Shown: positions 1 through 12,775, counted from the stretch's first letter. The stretch: DNA of 64,000 nucleotides from Pagrus major (GCF_040436345.1 NC_133236.1:11048165-11112164); one strand, 5' to 3'. Notes: generated by a model not told the origin, from the sequence alone. Program-made: numbers and translations.

Positions 1-260
1 TCTCCTCCTCCCTGCTCCCCGACATTGTGGACAGCCTTTGTGACCCTCTCGGTCCGTCCGTGCTGTTGAATAAAACTTCCCGTAAGGTTAGTCCACAGGA
101 GAAGAAGGCGAAGGTTCAGGTCTGCTGTTTTATCGCCAGTACTCGGTGCGGTCTGTCTCTCTGCTCACCGACCGACCTGCTGTCTGCCTGATCTGTTTCT
201 GCTTCGCGTTCCCGGTGCGCCTCTGCGCGCTCCCGATGCACTCTGGATGGATGCGTGTGC
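1..260 (-). other. CpG-rich edge: probable first exon and promoter of a minus-strand gene (partial)
   Basis: CpG dinucleotides are dense here and almost vanish after about position 260, as expected of a promoter or first exon. On the minus strand an ATG at 25-23, preceded by TCCACA, opens MSGSREEE and runs off the left edge, so only eight codons are visible and the gene cannot be named. The competing reading is on the plus strand: an open frame from position 3 (starting SSSLLPDIVDSL) could be the end of an upstream gene, with a possible donor after AAG near 89 or a stop near 190 and AATAAA at 291-296. I prefer the minus-strand reading because the CpG enrichment and ATG context look like a gene start, but both stay open. 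Confidence 0.35.
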
Positions 261-1006
261 ACGCGCAAACCTGTTAACCGTTTGAGGGCCAATAAATGTG
301 ATTCATGACGCTGCTTTTCTCAGCAGGGATAAAAATAGTCATCAAGTAGCCCAGTAAGCAGCATTACGTCAATATGTGTTAATTATGACTCCAGTTACTC
401 TAATTTAAACTTCCAACCTGTTTTTTTCACTAACATGTGGATACAATTGACTTTACTTGACTATTAAAGTCAAGTAAACCAAGGATTTTATTCTGAGAAA
501 ATTCTGAAAAAAATCTACAAGTTGTGTATTTATTTTTTCACTTTTTTTTGATAACATACAATACAATTATTGTAAAAGATGTCGCATGTTCACAAAGACA
601 CTTTTACCAACTTTTAATCAGATGAATTTAAAGTGAACAAAAGCTTATCCAAGAGAGGTAGGAGCTATAAGCTTATACAAAACTTACTAGAAATACTTCT
701 AAAATCTCAAGGAATGTTTTTTACATTCACTTAAATAATATTAGAAAGACTACAACAAAATAAAGAAAAAGAAAAGGAAGTTCGGGAATCTACCAGTTAT
801 TATTTGTTTGTTTTTCATTTATCTAATGATGATATTCTTGTATTTTAATATGTTGTCAGACAGATTTGTTAGAAAGGTCAGGGCATATTAACTTGTTTTG
901 GTCTATATGGTCTGAAATAGTGCAATTACAGTTTATTCTCTTCTTTAGATAGGCATCATTTTTTTTATAACTTCATACTATATGATAAATATCATACTAA
1001 TCTCAG

Positions 1007-1092
1007 GTGCCCCAGTAGCTCAGTTGGTAGAGTATGCAACCCTGTCATCTCTCAAGCTGCCCAGTTAATAAAGCCATTAAAAGTAAAAACAT
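1007..1092 (+). repeat. tRNA-derived SINE head (fragment)
   Basis: GTGCCCCAGTAGCTCAGTTG begins a tRNA-like 5' end, and TAGCTCAGTTGG at 1016-1027 matches a Pol III box A. No clear box B or acceptor stem follows, and the sequence passes into AT-rich DNA, so this is a SINE remnant and not a functional tRNA gene. Confidence 0.55.
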
Positions 1093-1419
1093 TTTTAAAA
1101 TTTATATCATACTAATCTAAGTTATACATGTCCATGGTGGTTGTTAGCTTGAGGATTATCATTCTAAAAACAATATAAGTAATAATTTTCCTATTCATAG
1201 CCTATAATCATGGCATCATGCATGTATTTCTGAAACCATTTTGCTCAGTATGTTTCAATTAATCAGACATCCATTTCTTTAATATATTACTATTTATTGG
1301 CTGGTTTTTGTTTCTCATCTGTCTTATAAATGTTGTTTCTCTTTAATCTTTAATTTTGGTTTTGTTTCTTTTAAATGCAATTTCAATGTTCTCTAAATGT
1401 CTTGTTTTTAATGAAATTT

Positions 1420-1500
1420 CTATGGCTTTGTAAAGCACGTTCAATTGTCTTATGTCTAAATTGGTGCTATGTAATTATATAAATAAACCTGCCTTGCCTC
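1420..1500 (+). repeat. 3' tail of a LINE/SINE element
   Basis: CTTTGTAAAGCACGTTCAAT followed by GGTGCTATGTAATTATATAA and ATAAACCTGCCTTGCC resembles the tail seen on many fish non-LTR retroelements (GTAAAGCAC...GTGCTATATAAATAAA, then a short tandem run). A related, more diverged tail lies near 51.6-51.8 kb. Family assignment is from memory. Confidence 0.45.
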
Positions 1501-1693
1501 GCACAACTATAAACTCACTAGAATCAACGTTTAATCAATCATTTATGACAGAAAGTGTAACTTTATATATAAAATATTTGTTTCTCACACAGTGAGAGAG
1601 AGAGAGGAGGATTATTTGTGTTTTCTGTTGTCACATTGTCTCTTAAATCAGTTCTAGCCAGCAGGTGCTGAATGCCACGCAGCACTGCCAAGT

Positions 1694-1694
<1 letters not shown>

Positions 1695-1772
<78 letters not shown>
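1695..1772. repeat. (CA)39 microsatellite
   Basis: This is an uninterrupted CA run of about 78 bp, the longest dinucleotide array in the first half of the window. The poly-VC, poly-CV and poly-HT open frames across it are artefacts of the repeat. Confidence 0.97.
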
Positions 1773-1774
<2 letters not shown>

Positions 1775-2725
1775 GTGTACAAAAGTCTGTTGTTCTATTT
1801 CCCTCTTACACCAACACATTTCAAAAAGCAGCACCATAACCGGTCATTAAATCTATCCTAAAATCTGTATTTCTTTCTTAAAAACAAGCAAAACAAATCT
1901 GTCAATGGGATAACTTTAACCATTGTCTAATACAAACCAACTTACTGTATATGATGATATTTGAATTCAAACAAGATCTTCTGCAGGACAAAATTTGGAA
2001 AATACAGGAAAGTCTGTTCTCGCCCCCCCAAAAAAAGAAAAACAGGCAAATCTGAAACTAAATTACTGTGATTTTTAATTACTTTTTAAGGCAGTATTTC
2101 TTACTTACCTCAGTTCAAACACACACACACACAAGCCTGAACACACACATCCTATCTATATGTGCGGGATGGATGAGCCATTGTCTGCAGTCCTACGTGA
2201 CTGATAACGTGCGTCCTTCCTGTGGACACACAAAAACATAAATCAGCAAATACTGGTTTCCTTTCTGTGTGTGTGTTTGTGTTGACTATGTGTCGCTCGG
2301 GGTAATGATGTGTCTGTATAAATGAGCTGCGGAGTGCTCCATCTATGTAAACACCATCTCTTTATTAACACACGACTGTCAGTGACTCTGAAAGGTCACC
2401 AAATATCAGGCAGATACATGTGAAATGTCAGGAATACAGTGGGGGTGATCACAGCTACAGAAATAGCAGTGATACAGCAGCGTGGTTAGTCATGTCGGCC
2501 TCCCACCTCCTCTCCCAGACAGGGTGTACAACAGGAGCCCTCGCTTCTTATAAACACATTAGTCACTGTTTCTGAATTTGTGGGTGTGAGTGCTGTGCTG
2601 ACATCATGTGTGAGTAATGAATAAAAGGCTTTAATCAGTCAGCTCATCTAACTGTACACAGAGGATTATGGAAACATGTAAACAACAACAAACAAACTGA
2701 AATAATCCTAAATAGGCACCTTCAA

Positions 2726-2900
2726 ACAAAAGTCCAGAGTCAAGTCCCAAATGAAGACAGGCAAGTTCTGAGTCAAATCCAGAGTTAAGACAGGCAAGTC
2801 TCAAGTCAAGATTTACAAGTCCCACGTGAAGTCTCGAGTCAAGACAGGCAAGTCCTGAGTCAAGTCTCAAATCAATACAGGTAAATGCTGAGTCAAGTCT
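2726..2900. repeat. Imperfect AAGTC-type minisatellite
   Basis: Short diverged blocks of the type CAAGTC, GAGTCAAGTC and AAGACAGGCAAGTC repeat about every 20-40 bp. The opposite-strand open frame at 2631-2870 is Leu/Asp/Ser-rich because of this repeat and is not a gene. Confidence 0.7.
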
Positions 2901-4189
2901 TTTATTTAAAAAGCACTTATACTTTTAATCCATTAAGTACATTTTGCTGCTAATACCTCTGCTCTTTTTTGAACAAAGGACCTCTACTTATAATTAAATA
3001 TTATTCCATTGTTGTATTTGTTCTCTCACTTACACCAAAGAAACTTTCAGCACTGGTGAGAAGATGTGTAAGTCTTTGTCTTCACTGAACCGAAATCAAC
3101 AGCAGAAGTGAGAAACCACAACAGGAAACCAACTTCACCAGATAACCCTACCACTTCCTGTATCTGTGACTGTGATATTATCACTGTCAGTCACACACTC
3201 AGAGGTCACAGCCAGAAGCCACACTGATTGTTACAAATCTGTACTGACAAAGAACCGCGCCAGTTTCCCTGCTGCCAGTGTCTTAATTTAGACATTTTTT
3301 ATTTACTGGTCATTACTGGTAACTGGAAGCTTCATTTCCTCTGTCATGTTCTGATAAACAGCCACTGAGGTCATCGTCTTTCATCATTTGCTTCTTTGCA
3401 TTTCACACAGTCAGAGATGAGAATCACAGGCGGGTTTGATGTCCTCGTCCGCCTACGTACTTATCAAGTATTTTGTCTCTTACTCCGACCACAACAATCC
3501 CCTCTCATCTGTCAGTTTTTAAAATAAATGATGATAACATTCAGGAAGTCAATGTGATTCACTCCTTATCTTACTTACAGTAACAGTTTGAAGCAGATTA
3601 CTAAATCTCTAAGTTTGTGAAAAGCAAAAAAGTCAGACCGATGCAAACAAAGTGTAAAGACAAAACACTGGGAACTACTAAGGCAAACAAACGTGATAAC
3701 GGACATCTGAAGAGGCAGCTCGGCACACTCAGGACTTAATCACAAAGACAATACGTTCATGAGCCTTAGTTTAGTACAAACCTGCACAGAATGAAACGAT
3801 TTGGAAAAAGGAAGCTGACTGCGGTCTGAATTCATCAAAAAGAGGAAGCGGTGAGGTGAAAACATGTACAGGGAAATGATTTGTTCTCAAGGACTTAACT
3901 TGAGTCAAACACTCTCAATAACCCCAGAACTAATCCTGTAATAAAGGGAAGACATATTTTTCTATCTGGGCTGACAGCAAGAGGTGCTGCCGTCTTGCTC
4001 TGGGTTTCTGACCCTTTCTAATGGGAGAAAATGATAGAATTTGATGTTGCTTTTGGATGTTCTAACAAAAGAAATGCTAGAATCAAGCAACAGGGAATAA
4101 CATTTTAAAGCTGATAAGTTGTTTTTTTTGGGGGGAGGCCTGGCTTCCCTGCGCCAATATGGCAGCCGCATTGACGCACCGCTCCAATA

Positions 4190-4620
4190 GCTTTGGTCCA
4201 GGCTGAAATATCTCAACAACCTTTGGCTGGATTGCCGGTAAATTTTGTACAGACATATCGTGGTGCTCAGAGGAAGAATCTGAATGACTTTTATCAGCCT
4301 CTGACTTTTCCTCTTGTGCCACCATGGGGTTGACTTTTGTAGTTTTGAGTGAAATATCTCAACAACTACTGGATAGATTGTCATGAAATGTGGTACACAC
4401 ATTCATGTTTGCCAAAGGATGGAATGTAATCACTTTTGTTGATTTTTTTTAACCTCAAACTTTTAATTTGGCCACAGTAATTAGCAAGTGTTAGCAAGCC
4501 AACACAGTGAACATACCTTTGAAACATCAGCGTGTTGCCATTGCAATTGTGAGCATGTTAGCAAACATTAACATGTAGCCTAAAGCACAGAGCCGCTAGT
4601 ATAGACATTAACTATCTTAG
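4190..4620 (+). repeat. Dispersed fish repeat with internal duplication
   Basis: GAAATATCTCAACAACCTTT at about 4205 and GAAATATCTCAACAACTACT at about 4351 each begin a module ending with a TTTGTACAGACAT or TGGTACACACATTCATG block. The distal part carries the GTTAGCAAGC/GCATGTTAGCA motif that recurs in percomorph intergenic DNA. Minus-strand open frames at 3962-4402 translate this repeat. Confidence 0.6.
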
Positions 4621-5822
4621 CATGTGTGTCAAATGCTAACTGTCTGTTGCTTTAATCTTCCCTGTGTTTCTACAAAGAGATTCTCCACTGAAATGTTAAT
4701 TACGTCAACGAGCTGAGAGGAGCGAGAAGTGACCTCTTGACTTTGTATTTTATCACATGTTCATGAGCAGGAGTGCTGCTCAGCCTCAGGCCACTCACCA
4801 TGATTTATCATCATCTGTGTGTGCGTCTAAAGGGCGTGGAATTTATTGTCGTCATTGGTGGATGGCCACCTTTTTAATCATCAAATCTATACTCAGCTGG
4901 AGCCAGGCTTCAAAATACTATTTGTTTCAAGAGAGGGACATACAGAAAGAGAGACGGAGGCCTGAGATGGTGGTGGTGAATAGTAATCAACATGAACGTA
5001 CAGTACAGCGGGTGTGCCAGATAATAAAAATGGATGGATCACGATGGAGACGAAGCAAAGATATAGCAAAGATATAGAACGAAAAGCTGATGAAAAGATA
5101 GAAAATGTACAAAAAAAGGGGATAAAGGGGGCAGAGGAGATGAAGGAAGAATGTGACCTTATGTGATGTTATGTGATGATCTACTGTATGTTTGACCTGC
5201 GGCTCGAGGTCAGCACCTGCTCTCTGTCTCCATTCATTCACTCACTTTTAATCTTAAACACAAAAGCACAGACGATTCTCCCAGTGTCAGAGTGTATCAG
5301 ACCCTCCTAATCTTTATCCCACTGATTTCTCAGGGAAGTGAAAATATCTTCGAGCAAGGAAGATTTAAGTAGCTCAGATTATCATCAGTGGACCACGCTT
5401 CTTAGTAAGATAAGTGAGTAAAACTTTTAACGTCATAAGTGCTGAGAAAGTTAGTGCATGGGGAGAAAGGAGGTTCTGGATGGAATGAAAAATCAGCTTT
5501 TCCTTGCTAAGACACGTGTGGCATACTAAATTAGGCAGGGGGATAAAGTAAACTACAGTAGGGGGTAATATAGAGAGAAGGAGAAAAAGCATTGTCTTGT
5601 CTTACGTTTGGTTGAAGACATGCAAATAGTTTTGTCTCCCTTCACTCCAATACAGTGGAGGTGAGATGAATTTAATGTGTTTTGCTCATTGCGTAAAAAA
5701 TGGTAACTCTGGTCGATCTGGAAACAGTTTTCAATATGATTTTTTCTTTGCTACTAGCTTTCATATCAAGCCAACCCCATTTGAAACAAAGTGAAATGCA
5801 ATATTGTGAAGCATAATTACTT

Positions 5823-5945
5823 CTCTCATACCTACACAGTAAAAATGAAGCTATAGCCAGAAGCCAATTAGCTTAGCGTAGAGACTGGAAGCAGTCTTGC
5901 TAAGCTAAGCTAACTGTTTCCTGGCCGGGTAACATTCAGACTATA
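5823..5945 (+). repeat. GCTTAGC dispersed repeat, copy 1
   Basis: The block ATGAAGCTATAGCCAGAAGC, then CAATTAGCTTAGCGTAGAGA and CTAAGCTAAGCTAAC, matches related blocks at 9605-9760 and 21825-21965. All share a tract of the form GAAGCTA.AGCCAG..GC followed by TTAGCTTAGC. It is a short non-coding family that I know as very common in perciform fish; class unknown. Confidence 0.6.
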
Positions 5946-5974
5946 CACAGGAAAAAAAGTAGAATGAAAGTACC

Positions 5975-6400
5975 TTAATTCAGCTAACAGATGTGATTAA
6001 TCAATGCGTTAAGTATAAACTATAAGTCTCATTAGTAATAGTGACCAAACTAACTGAAACTAGCAAGCTTGGAGAGTTAGTGTAAGCATATTTACGGCTA
6101 GCTAGCAGCTAGCTCGCCAGCTACAGTAGTTCAATAACTGTGCGTTCTATTTAACTGGAGGTCAGAAGTCAAAAGTTGGAGCTGGGAATTGTGTCATACC
6201 CAAGTTGACCGCCTTCAAGTATTCAAGTCGCAAAACCAGTTCTAGTCTGTATAGTATATACTATATGTCTCATTAGCAACCAAACTAGCTGACACTTAGC
6301 AAGCTAGTAAGCTTGGACGTGTGTGTGTGTGTGTGTGTAGTCTAGCAGCTAGCTCACTAGCTACAGTGGTTCTTTAACCAGCCATACAGTTTGTCAATAA
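5975..6400. repeat. Local duplication of about 240 bp rich in CTAGC
   Basis: GTATAAACTATAAGTCTCAT at 6013 and GTATATACTATATGTCTCAT at 6254 start two similar blocks. Both continue through an ACCAAACTA..TGA tract, AGCTTGGA, CAGCTAGCTC and CTACAGT.GTTC. The second block carries a GT run at 6319-6338. The offset of about 241 bp indicates a local duplication that has since diverged. Confidence 0.6.
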
Positions 6401-9400
6401 GACCAAAGCTTACCCAGTAGTTCACATTAAAACACAATCATGTTGCATCCGGCTAACGAATGTTATTGATAAATAGGTGACTACAACACTGACAGAATAG
6501 TGAAAAGTAGTTAATTATATAAATATACTAAACACAAAATATATTACCCACACTGAATAAAATGTAATATCTGAATGAATAAAATTGTACATTCCAGGTT
6601 AAAAGCTGAACAAGGTAAAAAAGATAAGCTCTTAGCATTATAATAAGTCAGTGAGTCACCATAGATATTATTAAGTTCTCATCACTCCACTCCCTCAGAA
6701 AAACCTCTCAAAAACACTCAAAGTCTCCGCTCTGTGGGATCCCTTTATATGTCTTAAGTATCAAAGACATGTGATCAGACAGGCAGCTCAAAAATGCACC
6801 CCTCTCTCTGCGTGACGGCGTGACTCAGTCTGTTATCTATCAACCCACCTTTCTTTTTTCCTGTTCTGCTCTCACCATCTGTTGCTCATATTCCAAGAGA
6901 AACATGTATTTCACCCACACAGTGAAACAGGAAACATCTGCCGCAGTGTGAAATGTGGCCATACAGGATACGTGCAGAGGTGGAGAGAATATTGTACCAG
7001 TTTAAAGGTGTGAACAAATGACCGTACGCTCTTATAACAGAAATAACACAGCCATAGAGTGTACAGTTGTATTGAATCACTCCAATACATCTCCCCCTCT
7101 CGTGTGCAAACTGCTCATTTCTATACAAGCTGACGGGGTCATGTGCCACAAATACTCTGGACTTAAGCCAAGTCTGCTTAGGGAGACATCATGTATACCG
7201 TCAGCATGAGCAACAATGTGATGTTTTATTCATCACGTTCATCACACCGACACAGAAAACCTGTCTATCTAATTGACGACGTCTTGTGTGTCGCGTATTT
7301 GCTGATCGGGGTCATTCATATTCATCTCAGGGATCAATACAAAGCTTTAAGAATGGCAGGATCAGCTCCAGCTCAAATCCTGACTTTACAAAAACAAAAT
7401 CTGATTGATCACGTGCGAGCTAAATAACAAGGTTACATTTATTCATCTTTTAACGCCAGTGCTGCAAAACAAAATTGAGTTTGAGTCTTTTTTAGCTACA
7501 TCATAGAAAAAGAAACGGTTGATCCTGATGTAACTGTTATTGTGTTTCTGAGGTGTGTGAAGACTGAGTGGAGGGCAGTGGATATGGCATGGATTACTCA
7601 CAGAGAATAGTTCATATGACTAACAGGATTAAAATGAAGCAGAACAGATCAGCACAATCAAGATTCTTATTTCTTCACACTCTAAAATTCTTACATGCAG
7701 CACCTGCGAGGTGTCCCTGTAGCTCTTTCACCAAAGACAGTGTAGATCTGAGGAATGACGCGCATGACTTGTGCTGTAGTTCTGCACAACGACCACCAAA
7801 AATAGCTGTTAAAGACACGGAAAGCACATTTTATTCATTTTATGAACATTGGCTTAAATTATAATTAAAAATAAATGTATTAACAGGCATGTTTTAAGCA
7901 CAATATACTACTGTTTACATAAAATATATAAACTTGCATGTGAACTAAACAGTAAAATTAAATCAAAAACTAGCAAAACAAAATATGTCAGTGGAAAATC
8001 ATTGATCTACTACTGTACACTGTATCGTCTGTCCCTCCTCTGACTCAGCGTTCCTGATGCTGCTCCTTCTACATGAAAACAAATCAATAAATGAACCACA
8101 CCAACGTGCAACAACATACAGCCCAACACTGCGTTTGTTCTGCAATCTGCAACATCCTCGTACTGTGTTGAGTGGGAGCTGCACATGTTGTGCGTGCACA
8201 AGACTGTGACTTATTGTTTTATCCTCCTGTTTTGTCAAAGTGACAAGTGACAAATATCCTGTCCTGTTAACGGTGACACATTAGTTTCTTTTGTTCATCA
8301 GACAAACCAGCTATTGTTGGTCTGACACACTTAATCATATGTTGTTAAGCCTTAATGAATGGCTGTGTTTATGGTTTGAATGAATTACGATATAAAGACA
8401 TTTCCTGTTCAGCTCATATTAGTGTAATAACAAAGTAGTTCAGTGTTATCCTCCCTCTTCAAGGCCGGAGCGTGACATTTCACTTGTAGTGGATAATTTC
8501 AGGTGAAAATCATTTACTGTGTCTTGGTCATGTAACACAGGATGAATAGGGATCGTCCCTGTAAGCTGCTTAATTCACTTTAACTGCATTTTTTCAGTGT
8601 GCAGGAGCAGCAGCTTGAAGATCTCTGCTTTCACAACTAGACTTGGTGCTGAATATTAATTTTAGTCAATATTCAGATAAAACTAAGTATCATATCTGGT
8701 GATGCAGAAATCTGATACTGTTGGAGAACCTTGCAGATGAAAGCAGGCATAAGTATCAATATACAGAAGGATGTTTAAGGTCATTTCGACATCCATTTAT
8801 CAGAAATTGAGGCTGTAGAAATGGAGTTCATATTTCTTTATTCGTGCGAACACAGATTCAGATGTAAATCTACAGAGTTTTATGCATCTGGCCCGAGGTT
8901 AAGAAGAGGTGGTGTGTATTTTTGTTGTCTTGGAAATAGATAAAACCCAGGAGCAATGATGAGCCACAAGACGAAGACAAGAACAGCAAAAAAAAGAAAA
9001 TATTCTTGTATAGTACAGAACGATACTGCACCTTTTCAGCTGTTTGTGTGTCTTATGGATGGATGGCAGAGCTGTATGTACTGTAAGTGCTACAGGGGCT
9101 TTGCAGCATCTGTTGATCTGTCCTGTTGACTGAACATCATGAAACACACAGCTGATAGATTTCCCTTCTTATTTTTTATTCACAATGTTATAATTTTACT
9201 CATACTGATGCAACAAATGTATACATCATACTGTTACTGTCGGGATCCTGACATTTTATTTCTATATTTTATCTATTTGTACGACATACAGTATTCTAGT
9301 CTCCAGGTTTTACCTGTATGTATCTTCTTGTTTCTCTTGTTTCTGTATTTGCTTCCATAAAGGCTCAGTTTACAGTGTATTACAATAATGGCTTTGTAAA

Positions 9401-9604
9401 ACACTGTAATGCAATCAGTTTCTCTTCCTGTCTGTTATTAGGTAGCTGGACCTACAGCCTGGCTGCCTATTGTTATTTTGTGTGTTTTGTTTCCTCTCCT
9501 TTTCCTCGTTTTACGTCTAAGCCTGCCAAGTTGATCCTGGACAGAAACGCAAACTCAAAAGGAGGAAATTGACTAAATGGTATCAATATACTGGCAATCC
9601 CACA

Positions 9605-9760
9605 TTTAAAGGAATACTTACATACGGGAAAATATGCTTTTTCACTTTGTGCTGATAATTTGATACCATGCATATTTGCCCATGAAATACGAAGCTAAAG
9701 CCAGGAGGCAGCTAGCTTAGCACAATGACTGCAGGCAGAGGCAAACAGCTAGCCTATCAC
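9605..9760 (+). repeat. GCTTAGC dispersed repeat, copy 2
   Basis: The order of blocks is the same as in the copy at 21825-21965: GGAATACTTACAT, AAATATGCTTTTTCACTTTG, TTTGATACCATGCA, then GAAGCTAAAGCCAGGAGGCA and GCTAGCTTAGCACAATGACTG. Confidence 0.6.
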
Positions 9761-10320
9761 AGTGACTTCAGGCCTATTGCCCCCCTACATGACTACAACT
9801 TGTCGTTTTTACACATTTACACAGGTTTCGATAGTGTCAGACCAATCTGCTACTGCAAATGAGATAAATAAGATTTTGGAGATTTTTCTCCAAATTGAAA
9901 CACATCAAATTACTTTCCTGACTGTAGGTCCACGTATCATCGGATCTGCCCACGACCATCTTTATGCTGTATTTTCAAACAAATCTTTCTCTCTTAACTT
10001 CCTTCATCTGTTCAGTTTCCTTCACTTGATTTTATTTTCTATGCATCCCTCTGTTTGTTCAAGTAATCTTGAGCTAAGCGTCTTGTCAAATGTTCTATCT
10101 TTACACAAAAAACTGTATTTTTGCAAAAAGAAAACAAAAAAAGCCACAAAACAACGTAACACGCATCACCATGTTTTAGAAAAGCTGCTGTGAAATCAGC
10201 CAACAATCCCTGCTTACAGCTGTTATGTACTTTATTTACTTACTTTCATAAGGACAGCATGTTACTTTTACTTGACAGCACATCTACTCCATTTTATTCT
10301 ATTCAATTTGATTTGATTCG

Positions 10321-10740
10321 ATTCGATTATATCCAGTATGAGAGTGGGCGTGGGAGCCAGTGTAACGAACAGACCCATTAACTTCCACGCTGTTGAACAA
10401 GCAATTAAACGGCAACAGAGTGAAAGTGGAACATCTTTGTTTTGTCTCACTGCACCGACCATCTGCAATCCACCGAGACTTATTAAGTTTCCGTTGCGCT
10501 CCCGACACTGATGCAAAGCAGCGGGCGAGAAACGTGCCGGAGACGAGGAGACGGAGCGAAGATAGAAACGCAGAGAGAAGGAGGAGAGGAGGTGACAAAC
10601 CCACAGAGAGGAGCTGAGTTTCACAGATGTTTGGGGCGCTCGTCTCGGCCGGAGCGGCCATCGACAGGCATCTGGAAAAGGCATCAGCGGCTGCGGTCGC
10701 AAGTGTGGAGAATTCTTTTCTAAATGTGGTTTCTTAAAAC
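10321..10740 (+). promoter_or_regulatory. CpG-rich patch, possible promoter or first exon
   Basis: Between about 10.35 and 10.70 kb CpG dinucleotides are frequent (for example CGGGCGAGAAACGTGCCGG and GCGCTCGTCTCGGCCGGAGC), in sharp contrast to the flanking AT-rich DNA. Open frames appear on both strands simply because stop codons are rare in this composition. Such patches in fish genomes often mark transcription starts. No downstream exon was found on either strand, so the transcript, if any, is unknown. Confidence 0.4.
10627..10737 (+). CDS. Candidate 36-codon small ORF in the CpG-rich patch
   Basis: ATG at 10627-10629, preceded by TTTCACAG, opens a frame that ends at TAA 10735-10737. It encodes 36 residues beginning MFGALVSAGAAIDRHLEKAS. 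The product is Ala/Val/Ser-rich with a few charged residues and could form one amphipathic helix; it has no signal peptide, cysteine or motif that I recognise. The last part could instead be intronic if a weak donor (AAT|GTGGTT or CAA|GTGTGG) were used. I know of no family with this sequence. The support is only its position in the CpG-rich patch and the clean start-to-stop frame, so this may be a 5' UTR upstream ORF or a chance frame. Confidence 0.25.
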   Translation: MFGALVSAGAAIDRHLEKASAAAVASVENSFLNVVS

Positions 10741-12487
10741 AGCTGCAGGGCTGCTCTGGGTTGACGCATGTTAACTTTATAACTGAGTTGGAATAATCTG
10801 GTGAAGCACATACAGGTCACTGTAGCATAGCAAAATCTTATATCCTTATATACATGTTTCAGATGCTTGACATACCTACTTTTTAATGTATAAATTCATT
10901 CTGTTTTCTATCAGTTCAAAGGAAATCTATCTTATTTTTCTTGTTTCTTCTCTGTCTTGTGTTTGTAGAAGAGTCTTTGTAGTATCATGAGTGAAGCCAC
11001 ATTTCAGTCTCAACTGAAGCTGATACTCAACAGTTTGTTGAAGTTCCCATGAAATGGATAATGGACTACTGTTTGCTTTGGCATGTTTATGTGTTTTCTA
11101 CAAAAACCGAGGGACTTTGAGGGATGTTGATTAGCTTTTACAGTAGCAGACCGCAATGAATGTGTGTTACATCCCAGCTACATTTTAGCAGCAGTTAGGG
11201 GTTACTTTAGCAACAAAGTTACAACATCTGTCCATCAGGAAACTCCAAAAATGGTGGTCTTCTGTGTTGACACATCATTATTACAATGAATGATTAATGA
11301 AGAAATACAATTATGTATTTGCTTGATTTATTAATTGTGATAAAAAGTGATAGATGCTTTGCTGGATTCTGTATTTTATATCTAGTTTTTATTGGTTATA
11401 TCCAAATAACAACACTGTATTTTCACATTTCGGTGATGTAATCTGGTTAAGCAGGACTCGTTCAACAGTCGAGGCAGTTCGTCAGCTTATTTTCATATAG
11501 AGAAGATATGCTGATGACTCCCACAGTACCTGACTGTGCTCTCTTTATGGCCCTGTTACAGACTAGTTTACTGACATTACATGACGTCAGACAGTGGAGG
11601 AGCACTTTGTCTGATTATTGACAGAAAAGATACTTCACAGTGTTTAAGAGTATATAGAGGACATTATGGATTACTTCACGTTTTAACGTGTCAGAGCTCA
11701 GCACAGCTAGCTGAGATATAAAGCCTGATCCTCACTTTGTTCATATCTTTGCTGGACGCTCAAGTATTTAAACTAAACAACATGCAAACACTGGACTCCC
11801 TTTGCCAGACAGATGGATGGACACGCTGGCTTCTCGGCCAGTTCTCGTGTTTTTCTCCAGAACAACATCATTCCCTGATGGGGAAAGTCCTCATTTGAAC
11901 CAAGTGCAGCCATCAGTCAGCGCTACAAGCCAGCAGCAAACTGCAGCCCCACCTCTGGTCTCTGGCTCGGTGCCAGCATGTTTTGTAGCTGGAGTGATGG
12001 TGTCCAGCCAGACCGAGGTCAGGACCAAGTGTTTCTAAATAAATCCTGGTGGTGTTCTCCCTCACCTTGTTAAAAACATTCAGCCCAGTGGACTCTGAGT
12101 AAAACATAAAAATATATATCTGAAAATAAATTCTTGCAAAATGAATCACGTTTCTGTGTTAAAACAACGAGCAGACCACCCAGAGTATGAAGCTCATTAC
12201 CATTTAAGGGTGAAATGGAGATTACACAGGTCACATCACTCAAAGGCCTTGTTTGGTTGTAAAGGTCATTTCATTGAATGGACCATGGCAACAGTGACCG
12301 CGGCAACAGTTCCCACAGTCATTAAAGTGCTGTTACTTCCATACATGCTCTTACACAAGTACTCATTCAGATATTTACACATGTTTGAGATAATATCAGC
12401 TCTAGCATTCATAATAGAAAAAAAAAATTAAGTAATTTTTACAAAAGTTTCTAAAAAAGGTTTGCCTTACTTTAAATATTGCTTCTT

Positions 12488-12520
12488 CTCTTTTTTTTTT
12501 CTTTTTTTTTTTTTTTTTTA
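12488..12520. repeat. Poly-T tract
   Basis: About 30 bases of nearly pure T, interrupted by one C, lie in AT-rich DNA. It could be the A-tail of a minus-strand retroelement, but no recognisable element body is attached. Confidence 0.6.
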
Positions 12521-12775
12521 CAATTTTTGAGTGCTATACCAAATTCTAGTCCCTCTGTATTTGTAGAGAAGAGATGGATATAATAAATCGTTGATTTATA
12601 AAACCAAAACCACCTTTGTGGCACTGCCTACAAAATGTGCATTTTGTGAATACATGAATTGGCCCTTTAACCATAAGAGAAACAGATTGGTAAATGTTCT
12701 TATAGGTTATTTTGGGATATATGGACAAATGACCTTTGGAAATGGAGATCATTGTACAGTGCCTGATGACATTAA

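Larger units (their letters stand above)
261..10320. other. Gene-poor intergenic region
   Basis: I find no supportable protein-coding exon here. The open frames are short, unrecognised and mostly lie in simple sequence or dispersed repeats. The stretch holds a tRNA-like SINE head near 1.0 kb, a LINE/SINE tail near 1.45 kb, a 39-unit CA microsatellite, a minisatellite near 2.8 kb, a repeat near 4.2-4.6 kb, and GCTTAGC/CTAGC-rich repeats near 5.8-6.4 and 9.6-9.76 kb, all listed separately. Confidence 0.6.

Noticed and set aside
1007..1080. Possible tRNA gene
   Set aside because: Box A is good but no box B, anticodon stem or acceptor stem can be folded; better explained as a SINE head.
1563..1850. 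Open frames of alternating Cys-Val or His-Thr
   Set aside because: They are translations of the CA microsatellite and its flanks.
3962..4402. 146-codon minus-strand frame
   Set aside because: It covers a dispersed repeat with an internally duplicated module; the peptide repeats reflect DNA repeats.
9762..10193. 143-codon plus-strand frame
   Set aside because: Starts at the edge of a dispersed repeat, low-complexity Lys/Phe/Leu-rich, no family resemblance, no CpG or splice support.
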